From assembly GCA_023251075.1 (NCBI GenBank), contig JAHEZM010000003.1:124001-188000 (forward strand): DNA of 64,000 nucleotides, given 5' to 3'. The notes below the pieces were generated by a model. That model made no database searches, was not told the DNA's origin, and was given only the letters and a program-made list of their open reading frames with translations. Source of the stretch: Flavobacteriales bacterium. GTDB taxonomy: Bacteria > Bacteroidota > Bacteroidia > Flavobacteriales_C > GCA-002722245. A program made the position numbers and the translations under genes. The stretch's first letter is position 1; each line of letters begins with the position of its first letter. Shown piece by piece: positions 54,934-62,866 of this stretch.

Positions 54934-55923
54934 ATGAATACAAAAGAGAAAATACTTCATCTTTTTAAGAGCACTAAAGACTTATCGGTTAAGGAGATTG
55001 TAGATAAATTGATGGTGTCGAAACAGGGCGTTCATTTGGCCTTAAATCAATTATTAGAAGAAAAAAAAGTGCAAAAATTTGGGAGAACTCCCAAAACAAT
55101 ATATCGTTTGTTTAATGACAAGCAGCAGATTATTTCACACAACAAATTAAGTGAATTGCCCGAAGCAGATATACAATTACTAGAAAGCAAAATGTTGCTT
55201 ATTTCGGAAATTGGAGAGTTTTTAACTGGTATCTCTGCCTTTGAACGATGGTGTGAAGCACGTAAACAACCCATTGACAAAACATTTGTTGAGTTTAAGC
55301 AAACACTCAAAAAATATGAAGTTTATCAAGATAAAAATGGGATGATTGACGGTATGCCGAAGTTAAAAAACACAAAGGGCTACGATAAAATATATCTCGA
55401 CAAGCTTTATTACCTGGATTTCTACGCCATTGAAAGATTTGGAAAAACAAGATTGGGAACCTTATTGCACTATGCAAAACAAGGTCAAAACAAAATGTTA
55501 ATGATGAAAATAGTAGAAGAAATTCGTACAAAAATCAACACCTTTATCGCCGAAATGAAAGCTGATGCGATAGCATTTGTTCCTCCAACAATTCGAAGAG
55601 AGGTTCAAATTATGAAATTTCTCGAGACTCATTTACAGATTCATCTTCCGGTGGTTAAAATCCAAAAAATTAGCGGACTAATTCCTGTGCCTCAAAAATC
55701 ATTGAATAAACTAGAAGAGAGAATTCGTAACGCTGATAATACTTTCGCTATTAATGAAACTGTAAAATATAAACACGTTATTTTATTTGACGATGCTGTA
55801 GGCTCTGGTTCTACGTTAAATCAAATTGCAGGAAAATTAAAAGAAAAGAAAATTGCTATGAAAATAACAGGTGTTGCTATCGTGGGGAGCTTCAAAGGCT
55901 TTGATGTTATTACTGATATTTAA
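54934..55923 (+). CDS. Winged-helix DNA-binding domain fused to a ComF-like phosphoribosyltransferase domain
   Basis: 329 residues from the ATG at 54934. Residues about 1-65 are a winged helix (ILHLFKSTKDLSVKEIVDKL, VSKQGVHLALNQLLEEKKV, RTPKTIYRLF). The C-terminal part (about 205-329) is PRT-like: SGLIPVPQKSLNKLEERIRN followed by HVILFDDAVGSGSTLNQIAG, where DDAVGSGST (286-294) is the PRPP-loop position. IPVPQ-x-x-L...R...N is the ComF-type motif. A transcription factor sensing PRPP or a nucleotide (as PurR does) is one reading; a role with DNA uptake genes is another. No competence genes are near. Confidence 0.78.
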   Translation: MNTKEKILHLFKSTKDLSVKEIVDKLMVSKQGVHLALNQLLEEKKVQKFGRTPKTIYRLFNDKQQIISHNKLSELPEADIQLLESKMLLISEIGEFLTGISAFERWCEARKQPIDKTFVEFKQTLKKYEVYQDKNGMIDGMPKLKNTKGYDKIYLDKLYYLDFYAIERFGKTRLGTLLHYAKQGQNKMLMMKIVEEIRTKINTFIAEMKADAIAFVPPTIRREVQIMKFLETHLQIHLPVVKIQKISGLIPVPQKSLNKLEERIRNADNTFAINETVKYKHVILFDDAVGSGSTLNQIAGKLKEKKIAMKITGVAIVGSFKGFDVITDI

Positions 55924-55992
55924 AGACTTAGCAAAGAAGATCCAAACAAAAATCATATTTCATTCCTCCCCGCTTTTCCCTATTTTTAAACC

Positions 55993-56940
55993 ATGAAAGA
56001 TTTTCTTCGCCGTTTTAAAATCAGCTATGTTCTCTACAATTTTTTTAGAAAAAAAGATTTGCAGCACAATGAAGCGATGTACACTAAACTGGGATTAAAA
56101 AAGAAATATTTTTCTCCGGTGAACAGTAGTGATTTCGAAAATCTTCCACAAGAAATTCCTTGGTTAGATAAAGAAGATTCGAAAGTAGTTCTTCCAAAAA
56201 ATGAGCAATTTCAGGTATTACCAGCGAATATTCAAAATGAATTGTTGAACTATAGCGGTAAAGGATACGCTATTCTTCCCGGATTTTTTGATACACAAAC
56301 TATCGATAAAATCAATGCTGAAATTGATTCAATGGTTGCACAAGGCAAAGCCAACTGGCGATACAACAATAGCAAAATCATGTTCGCTATTCACGAGTCC
56401 CCTTTCTTAAAAAGTATTGGCAAAAACGAACAGCTCAACAAAATTTTATCACTTCTCTTGGGCAAAAAATCAAAGCTTTTTCAAAGCATTAATTTCTTGT
56501 ATGGCAGTGAACAAAAAACACATAGTGATAGCGTACATATGACCACTTATCCTCTTGGGTATATGATTGCGTTGTGGGTAGCATTGGAAGATATTGCAGA
56601 AGATCAGGGGCCGTTACACTATTACCCTGGCAGCCATAAACTTCCTTATGTAATGAATAAAGACTACAACAACGAAGGAAATCAATTTTTGGTAGGCGAT
56701 AAGTTGTACTATGATTACGAAGATAAAATCGAAAAAATAATAAAGGAAAAAAAATTAGGAAAAGAAACTTTTTTAGCTAAAAAAGGAGATGTTTTTATTT
56801 GGCATGCCAACCTGATGCATGGCGGAAATAAACACCTTAACAAACAGAAAACACGCAAGAGTATGGTGTTTCATTACTTCTCTGAAAATGTGGTTTCTTA
56901 CCATGAATTTACGCAACGTCCGGCATTGATTAAAGACTAG
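55993..56940 (+). CDS. Phytanoyl-CoA dioxygenase (PhyH)-like protein
   Basis: 315 residues. Fe(II)/2-oxoglutarate oxygenase core: H177-x-D179 in KTHSDSVHM, distal His in FIWHANLMHGGN and a candidate 2-OG-binding Arg in KTRKSMVFHYFSE. EDQGPLHYYPGSHKLPYV is the PhyH signature. The N-terminal about 80 residues are an extra basic helical region. Such enzymes hydroxylate small molecules or lipids; the substrate is unknown. TATTTTTA at 55981-55988 may be its -7 box, 4 nt before the ATG. It lies 25 bp before hemH. Confidence 0.88.
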   Translation: MKDFLRRFKISYVLYNFFRKKDLQHNEAMYTKLGLKKKYFSPVNSSDFENLPQEIPWLDKEDSKVVLPKNEQFQVLPANIQNELLNYSGKGYAILPGFFDTQTIDKINAEIDSMVAQGKANWRYNNSKIMFAIHESPFLKSIGKNEQLNKILSLLLGKKSKLFQSINFLYGSEQKTHSDSVHMTTYPLGYMIALWVALEDIAEDQGPLHYYPGSHKLPYVMNKDYNNEGNQFLVGDKLYYDYEDKIEKIIKEKKLGKETFLAKKGDVFIWHANLMHGGNKHLNKQKTRKSMVFHYFSENVVSYHEFTQRPALIKD

Positions 56941-56951
56941 AGAATTTTCTT

Positions 56952-56959
56952 TATTTTCG
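56952..56959 (+). promoter_or_regulatory. Candidate -7 box directly before hemH
   Basis: TATTTTCG resembles TAnnTTTG and ends 6 nt before the ATG at 56966, suggesting a leaderless or nearly leaderless hemH transcript in addition to read-through from the PhyH gene. Confidence 0.4.
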
Positions 56960-56965
56960 TCCCAC

Positions 56966-57967
56966 ATGAAAGCAGTATTATTAGTTCAGCTCGGAACGCC
57001 TGATAAACCAGAAAAAGCAGATGTTAAAAGATATCTCAAAGAGTTTTTAAATGACCCTAGAGTAATTGATTATCCTGCATTTAAAAGAACCTTATTGGTG
57101 AATGGAATTATTATTCCTGCCCGATTGAACAACTCTACTACGATTTACAAAAAAGTATTTACGGATAAAGGTTCTCCTTTGCTTTTTCATACGACAGAAT
57201 TAGCTAAAAAATTACAGATAGAAATGGGCAGTGAATATTTGGTGAAATTTGCTATGCGCTACCAAAATCCTTCTGTAACCAATGTTTTAGCAGAATTGGA
57301 AAAATTGCCTTTGGAAGAATTAATTGTTGTCCCGTTGTATCCGCAATATGCATCTTCGTCTACTGGTAGTACCACACAAAAGGTTTTAGAAGTAGTGAGC
57401 AAATGGGAAACTATACCAACCGTTCGTTTTGTGAATCGCTTTTTTGATGATGGAGGTTATTTGAATTGCGTTGCAGAACAAGGTTTAAAACACGATTGGA
57501 AAGCTTACGACAAAGTAGTTTTTAGTTTTCATGGTTTGCCCGAAAGACACATAACAAAAGGCTGTAAGGTTGCCAACTGCAAAAAAGAAGATTGTATTTC
57601 AAAATGTGACGATGATAGAAAATATTGTTACCGTTCCTCTTGCTACGAAACGGCGCGAAGAGTAGCTGCAAAAATGAATATTCCCGATGAAAAATATGTG
57701 GTTGTTTTTCAATCGCGATTAGGAAAAGACCCTTGGATTCAACCTTTTGCTGATGTTGAGCTGGTAAATTTGGCCCAGGCTGGTGCTAAAAAATTATTGT
57801 TTTTCTCTCCTGCTTTTGTTGCCGATTGTTTGGAAACTATAGTAGAAATTGGTGAAGAATATCAGGAGATATTTCATAAGAATGGGGGCGAAAAAGTGCA
57901 GTTGGTGGAAAGCTTAAACAGTAATGATAGCTGGGTGAATGCGCTAAAAAAACTAGTAATAAAGTAG
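56966..57967 (+). CDS. hemH: Ferrochelatase with a six-cysteine insertion
   Basis: 333 residues. VLLVQLGTPDKPEKADVKRY, VPLYPQYASSSTGSTTQKV and the active-site His189 in FSFHGLPERH are the ferrochelatase signatures; SPAFVADCLETIVEIGEE holds the conserved Glu region. It inserts iron (or metal) into a tetrapyrrole at the end of heme synthesis. Residues 200-226 carry six cysteines: C200, C205, C210, C214, C221 and C226. Some bacterial ferrochelatases hold a [2Fe-2S] cluster through an internal segment like this, so a cluster is plausible. It lies 25 bp after the PhyH gene. Confidence 0.96.
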   Translation: MKAVLLVQLGTPDKPEKADVKRYLKEFLNDPRVIDYPAFKRTLLVNGIIIPARLNNSTTIYKKVFTDKGSPLLFHTTELAKKLQIEMGSEYLVKFAMRYQNPSVTNVLAELEKLPLEELIVVPLYPQYASSSTGSTTQKVLEVVSKWETIPTVRFVNRFFDDGGYLNCVAEQGLKHDWKAYDKVVFSFHGLPERHITKGCKVANCKKEDCISKCDDDRKYCYRSSCYETARRVAAKMNIPDEKYVVVFQSRLGKDPWIQPFADVELVNLAQAGAKKLLFFSPAFVADCLETIVEIGEEYQEIFHKNGGEKVQLVESLNSNDSWVNALKKLVIK

Positions 57968-58055
57968 CCGTCGATTTGTAATTTTCTTACATACTTTCAT
58001 TTTGATTCATAGTTAGTTGTTTGGATATTGGTTTCGTACCACATAAACTACTACT

Positions 58056-59372
58056 ATGAAAAAAAACTTTACTACTTGTTTAACCTCCTTTGCTTTATTT
58101 TTTTGTTTTTCGATACAAGCGCAACAACTACCAAAACCAGCACTGGTTGGTTATTGGGAAACATGGACTAATCTTTCCTTAACACAAATTAATCCTAGTT
58201 ACAATGTCATCAATGTTGCCTTTGCTACTACTGCTAATGGTTCCGATTGTAATATGCAATTTACTGCTCCTTGGTTTTATTCGGTATCGGGGTTTAAAGC
58301 CGATATACAAACTTTGCAAGGTCAGGGCAAAAAAGTATTGTTGAGTATTGGAGGAGCTGCCGATCCTACTTATCTTAATAATTATAGGGAGCGAGATACC
58401 TTTGTAACTTCTTTAAATGCCATTTTAGACAATTATCCTTTCGATGGAATTGATATTGATTTGGAAACAAGTTCTCTTAATTTTTCCAATATTTCATTGG
58501 CCAATCCAAATGATTCAGGTTTGGTTTATATGATAGATGCAATCAAAAAAGTGTTAGCGCATTATCAAAGCTCTCACACTAAAAGATGTTTGCTTACTAT
58601 GGCTCCTGAAATTATTTATGTACAAGGTGCTATTGGGGCAAATGGAGGAACTGCCGGAAATTATTTACCTCTTATTGATGCCTTAAGAGATGATTTGGAT
58701 TTGTTGATGGTTCAGCTCTATAATGCAGGAAATTCAGTGGGAGTAGATGGATGGGGTGGACAAATTCTGTATCCGCAAACATCTGATTTTATTATTGGTT
58801 TGACAGAGGCCGTGATTTTAGGTTTTCCTGTTCATCTGAATGGCGGACAGTATGAGAATTTCGTGGGTTTACCGGCCAGTAAAGTAGCGGTAGGTTTGCC
58901 TTCTTGCTACAATGCCGGAGGAAAATATACCGATACTGTTAAAGTTCGTGCTGCCGTAAAATATTTGCTGGGCATTGGTCCCAAACCAGAAATTTATACT
59001 TTAAAAAATCCTTCAGGATACATTGATTTGGGTGGATTCATGACCTGGTCGATTCAAAAAGATGTGAATTGCACTACTACTCCAGCCAATAGTTTCGTGA
59101 GAAATTTCACTTCTATTTATGGTGGGGTGGCTGTTGGTGAAACGGATGCTATTTCAAGTTTTGATGTTTACCCAAATCCAAGTTCTTCTTTTGTTTCCTT
59201 AATCGGATTAAAAGAAAATTCGGTTTTAGAAGTATTGAATCTTACAGGTCAGGTAATTTATAGTCAGCCTGTTTCATCAAACAATCAAATTAACCTTGAT
59301 ATTCAGAGTTTCTCACCAGGAATTTATTTTGTGAAAAGTGCGAATCAGATAAAGAAACTGATTGTGGAATAA
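58056..59372 (+). CDS. T9SS-secreted GH18 chitinase
   Basis: 438 residues; signal peptide ending FCFSIQAQQ. The GH18 catalytic motif D130-G-I-D133-I-D135-L-E137 is complete, with E137 as the acid. VGYWETWTN at the start, KVLLSIGGA and LLMVQLYNAG are the other conserved barrel strands. The C-terminal type A T9SS tail (FDVYPNPSSSFVSLIGL ... FSPGIYFVKSANQIKKLIVE) sends it outside the cell. Together with the chitin-binding metzincin at 38205 it points to growth on chitin-containing material. Single-domain enzyme; no separate chitin-binding module. Confidence 0.95.
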   Translation: MKKNFTTCLTSFALFFCFSIQAQQLPKPALVGYWETWTNLSLTQINPSYNVINVAFATTANGSDCNMQFTAPWFYSVSGFKADIQTLQGQGKKVLLSIGGAADPTYLNNYRERDTFVTSLNAILDNYPFDGIDIDLETSSLNFSNISLANPNDSGLVYMIDAIKKVLAHYQSSHTKRCLLTMAPEIIYVQGAIGANGGTAGNYLPLIDALRDDLDLLMVQLYNAGNSVGVDGWGGQILYPQTSDFIIGLTEAVILGFPVHLNGGQYENFVGLPASKVAVGLPSCYNAGGKYTDTVKVRAAVKYLLGIGPKPEIYTLKNPSGYIDLGGFMTWSIQKDVNCTTTPANSFVRNFTSIYGGVAVGETDAISSFDVYPNPSSSFVSLIGLKENSVLEVLNLTGQVIYSQPVSSNNQINLDIQSFSPGIYFVKSANQIKKLIVE

Positions 59373-59385
59373 TTCCTTTAATTTT

Positions 59386-59403
59386 GGACTTTATTGAAAG
59401 TCC
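59386..59403 (+). repeat. Hairpin touching the pabB start codon
   Basis: GGACTTT (59386-59392) pairs with AAAGTCC (59397-59403) around ATTG. It ends directly before the TTG start of pabB and 14 nt after the chitinase stop. It could terminate the chitinase message weakly or limit pabB initiation; no T-run follows. Confidence 0.6.
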
Positions 59404-60657
59404 TTGAGAATTAAAGAAAAAATACCTTTTACCATTGCTCAGCAATTGCCTCAGTTGCTGGCGTTAATGCAACGCGAAGAGGTAGCTTTGTTGTTGAATC
59501 CTTTGCAAGAAAAAAACGGATTTACACCTGTTCTGGCCTTGGGTGCTTTGCGTAGCATTCAAGGCCAGTACGGTAAAGCTTTCGATACCATTGAAGAATT
59601 TAGAAAAGATTGCGGTGAAATATTTGGTTATTTTTCTTACGATCTTAAAAATGAAATCGAAGAGTTAGAGTCAAATCATACTGACTTTACTGGTTTTCCC
59701 AATTATTTCTTTTTTGAGCCAAAGGTGATTTTTCGTATTGAAGAACATTCTTTGAATGTTGAATATTATGAAGAGCATGCCTGGCTCATTCAAACTTTAT
59801 TGAATCCTATTTTACCGGGTAAAAGCACAGCAATTTTTGATTTAAACGCACGAATATCTAAAGAAGAATATATCTCAAGCATTAATCAATTGAAACAACA
59901 TATTCATCGTGGCGATGTGTATGAAGTAAATTTTTGTCAGGAATTTTTCGCTGAAAATGCAACGATAAATCCTTATCGGGTTTTTGAAAAAATGTTGCAA
60001 AAATCCTCCACTCCTTTTTCTTCTTTTTTCAAAAAAAATGAATTGTTTTTATTGTCGGCATCTCCCGAAAGATTTTTACAGAAAGAAGGAAACAGGGTAT
60101 TGTCGGAACCTATAAAAGGTACTGCGAAACGCAATGCAGATGTGTTGTTGGATGAACAGAATAAAAAGGATTTACGAACTAGTATTAAGGAGCGCAGCGA
60201 GAATGTGATGATTGTAGATTTGGTACGCAATGATTTATCCACCTTCGCTAGTAAAGGATCGGTAAAAGTAGATGCCCTTTTTGCGGTACATAGTTTCCCG
60301 CAATGGCATCAAATGATTTCGAGCATTAGTTGTGAAGTAGAGGGAGATATTTCGCCTTTAAAAATTATTAAGAAGTGCTTTCCTATGGGTTCTATGACGG
60401 GTGCACCAAAGCTTCGCGCAATGCAGTTAATAGAGGAGTATGAACATTTTCAGCGCAATGTTTTTTCAGGTGCTGTGGGTTATTTTAAGGAAAATGATTT
60501 CGATTTCAATGTAGTAATTCGTTCTATTATTTATAACGCTAAAAAGCATTATGTTTCTTTAAGTGTAGGAAGTGCGATTACAGCAAATTGCGAAGCTGAA
60601 AAAGAATATGAAGAGTGTTTATTGAAAGCAAAAATGTGGTTCGAAATTTTAAAGTAA
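59404..60657 (+). CDS. pabB: Aminodeoxychorismate synthase component I (anthranilate synthase-like)
   Basis: 417 residues starting at TTG 59404. The chorismate-binding core is clear: INQLKQHIHRGDVYEVNFCQ, SPERFLQKEGNRVLSEPIKG, TAKRNADVLLDEQNKKDL, ERSENVMIVDLVRNDLS, GSMTGAPKLRAMQLIEEYE and GAVGYFKENDFDFNVVIRS. The sequence ERSENVMIVDLVRNDLS fits PabB better than TrpE. It makes 4-amino-4-deoxychorismate for folate with a separate glutaminase (PabA), not in the window. The N-terminal domain is short and the start uncertain. It is followed by tilS after 2 nt. Confidence 0.9.
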   Translation: MRIKEKIPFTIAQQLPQLLALMQREEVALLLNPLQEKNGFTPVLALGALRSIQGQYGKAFDTIEEFRKDCGEIFGYFSYDLKNEIEELESNHTDFTGFPNYFFFEPKVIFRIEEHSLNVEYYEEHAWLIQTLLNPILPGKSTAIFDLNARISKEEYISSINQLKQHIHRGDVYEVNFCQEFFAENATINPYRVFEKMLQKSSTPFSSFFKKNELFLLSASPERFLQKEGNRVLSEPIKGTAKRNADVLLDEQNKKDLRTSIKERSENVMIVDLVRNDLSTFASKGSVKVDALFAVHSFPQWHQMISSISCEVEGDISPLKIIKKCFPMGSMTGAPKLRAMQLIEEYEHFQRNVFSGAVGYFKENDFDFNVVIRSIIYNAKKHYVSLSVGSAITANCEAEKEYEECLLKAKMWFEILK

Positions 60658-60659
60658 AG

Positions 60660-61925
60660 ATGAAAGGAATTAAATCGACAGATAAAATTTTAGTAGCGGT
60701 AAGTGGTGGTGTAGATTCTATGGTATTGTTACATCAACTACATCAACAGAAAATTAAATTAGCGGTAGCTCATTGTAATTTTTCTTTGCGAGGAAAAGAA
60801 TCAGATGGTGACGAAGAGTTCATTAAAAAGTATTGCGCAAAATTGAAAATCACGTTTTATTCCAAATCTTTTCCTACTAAGAAATACGCAAAAAAAATGG
60901 GTGTTTCGACGCAAATGGCTGCACGAGAATTACGTTATCAATGGTTTAATGAATTGTGTGTTCAACATCGATTCAACAAAATTGCAGTAGCACATCACGC
61001 CGATGATCAAATAGAAACTGTTTTGTTGAATTTGGTTCGTGGAACCGGTATTTCAGGATTGGTGGGAATGAATGAGGTGAATGGAAAAGTTGTTCGTCCG
61101 CTTTTATCATTTTCCCGCGAAGAAATTATTCAATATGCCCAAAAGAATAAATTGAAATGGAGAGAAGATTCATCGAATACCGATGATTATTATTCAAGAA
61201 ATAAATTGCGTTTAAAAGTACTGCCTGTACTAAAGGAGCTCAATCCTTCTTTATTGAGTACTTTTCAAAACAGCAGAAAAAGATGGAAGAATATTCAATT
61301 GGTTTTTGAAAAGGCAAAGGCCGATTTTTTAGTAGCAGCGGCTTTTGAAGGAGGGTGGAAATTTGAAACAGAACAAGATGAAACGAACAAAGCATTTTTA
61401 AGCGAAATTTTATATGATTTCGGATTTACTCATTCAGTGGTTCATTATGTGGTGGTTGGAGAGGGAAAGCTTACGGGCAAGTGGTTTCAAGGCAAAAATT
61501 GCAGGTTGGTAAAAAACCGACAAGCTTGGATATTGAGTCCTGATTCGATGAAAGAGGAGGGTTTATTCCTGAAAAAAGAAGTGAAAATTACTCAACCTAT
61601 TTCTTTAGAATCCTCTCTACAATCAATAAAAAATATTGAAATTATTAAGAATTCCTCTTATGCTTTTTTAGATGCCAGCAAACTCCAATTTCCACTAAAG
61701 TTAAGAAAGTGGGAACGAGGAGATTGGTTTATTCCTTTTGGGATGAAAGGTAAAATGAAGTTGAGCGATTTTTTTACCAATAATAAATTTTCTCTTTTTG
61801 ATAAAGAGAATGCGTGGGTTTTGCAAAGCGGAAAAGACATTGTGTGGGTGGTAGGACATCGCATCGATCAAAGGTTTTCAATTGGTGAAAACACAAAAAA
61901 AGTATATCTTGCACAGCTGAAATAA
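60660..61925 (+). CDS. tilS: tRNA(Ile)-lysidine synthetase TilS
   Basis: 421 residues from the ATG at 60660, 2 nt after the pabB stop. The PP-loop motif SGGVDS (15-20) starts the N-type ATP pyrophosphatase domain; VAHCNFSLRGKESDGDEEF and VAHHADDQIETVLLNLVRGT are TilS signatures. The C-terminal substrate-binding domain has LRKWERGDWFIPFGMKGKMK and LSDFFTNNKFSLF. It converts C34 of tRNA-Ile(CAU) to lysidine and is essential for AUA decoding. The pabB-tilS order is an operon I recall from other Bacteroidetes. Confidence 0.96.
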   Translation: MKGIKSTDKILVAVSGGVDSMVLLHQLHQQKIKLAVAHCNFSLRGKESDGDEEFIKKYCAKLKITFYSKSFPTKKYAKKMGVSTQMAARELRYQWFNELCVQHRFNKIAVAHHADDQIETVLLNLVRGTGISGLVGMNEVNGKVVRPLLSFSREEIIQYAQKNKLKWREDSSNTDDYYSRNKLRLKVLPVLKELNPSLLSTFQNSRKRWKNIQLVFEKAKADFLVAAAFEGGWKFETEQDETNKAFLSEILYDFGFTHSVVHYVVVGEGKLTGKWFQGKNCRLVKNRQAWILSPDSMKEEGLFLKKEVKITQPISLESSLQSIKNIEIIKNSSYAFLDASKLQFPLKLRKWERGDWFIPFGMKGKMKLSDFFTNNKFSLFDKENAWVLQSGKDIVWVVGHRIDQRFSIGENTKKVYLAQLK

Positions 61926-61930
61926 GTGTT

Positions 61931-62422
61931 ATGAGCGACCCGAAATTATTCGAAGAAAAGCAGTATTTAGGAACCAATAAGATGCATCTCCTTATTCGTT
62001 TGGTGATTGCTATGGGTTGTTTTTCCTTATATCATTTTTCAGATGCCGATGATGAATCGAAAGAATTGTTTTTTACTTTGGGTATTGCAGCGCTGGCGAT
62101 TTCGGGTTTATTGGTTTTTGTGTTGCACATCAGCACAGTAGTAACCAATGGTAGTTTGGTTTTAGATGGGTTTTGGATGGCGAGAAGAGTGAAAATAGAT
62201 TTAAATTCAATAGTAAGCGCTGAAGTTACCAAGTATCCGCGCTTTGTTTTACACCGTGCAGTGTACAATTTACATCTTAAAGGAACCATTAAATTCTTTA
62301 CCAAAGGGAGTGAAGCAGTGTTGTTAACCGACCGCGACGGATTAAAATATTGCATTGGTTCTCAGAAAGCTAAGGAATTGTGCGTAGTGATTCAGAAACA
62401 AATTCAGTCGACTAAAGTATAA
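61931..62422 (+). CDS. Membrane protein with two TM helices and a PH-like beta domain
   Basis: 163 residues. Two close TM helices (about residues 20-36 and 47-69) are followed by a beta-rich domain beginning TNGSLVLDGFWMARRVKIDL and ending in a helix AKELCVVIQKQI. This TM-hairpin plus bacterial PH-like layout is common in membrane proteins of unknown function. It lies 5 nt after tilS, so it is in the same transcript; a functional link is unproven. Confidence 0.68.
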   Translation: MSDPKLFEEKQYLGTNKMHLLIRLVIAMGCFSLYHFSDADDESKELFFTLGIAALAISGLLVFVLHISTVVTNGSLVLDGFWMARRVKIDLNSIVSAEVTKYPRFVLHRAVYNLHLKGTIKFFTKGSEAVLLTDRDGLKYCIGSQKAKELCVVIQKQIQSTKV

Positions 62423-62476
62423 TCCGCACATAATTTTTTTTATATTTACTTTAATTGACCCAAAAACCAAACTCTT

Positions 62477-62791
62477 ATGTCAGCTAATAAATTGCCAGGT
62501 GGAGTACCCAGTGCTCAGCAAATTGATAAGGAACAAGTGAAGTTACTGCGTTTTAGTACTGAAGATGTTCTAACAGAAAAGCAAGAGATATTTCAAAGAG
62601 GGGTGGACTTGAAGCGAGCGGAAGCAATGGGCGCATCCAACAAATCAAACGTTAAACTTTATTTCAAATCATACAATGGAAATCGCTACAAGGTAGAAGC
62701 TACTATTTGGGCTGTTACCGAAAAAACAGTTTCATTGAAAGGCGAAGTGATGATTCCTATTGTGGCCATCTATAAGGTAGGATTGTTCTAG
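62477..62791 (+). CDS. Conserved small cytoplasmic protein, unknown
   Basis: 104 residues without a signal peptide. The N-terminal half is helical and charged (AQQIDKEQVKLLRFSTEDVL). The second half, NVKLYFKSYNGNRYKVEATI-WAVTEKTVSLKGEVMIPIVAI, looks like a small five-stranded beta unit. Such proteins recur in Bacteroidetes as conserved hypotheticals, in my recollection. Lies 54 bp after the tilS operon and 75 bp before the dsbD start. Confidence 0.68.
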   Translation: MSANKLPGGVPSAQQIDKEQVKLLRFSTEDVLTEKQEIFQRGVDLKRAEAMGASNKSNVKLYFKSYNGNRYKVEATIWAVTEKTVSLKGEVMIPIVAIYKVGLF

Positions 62792-62866
62792 ATTTTAACC
62801 ATTTTTATTCTTTCCAAAAGTCATGCAGTCTCCTTTTGTTTTATCTTGTAAAAAGAATTTAAAAGC

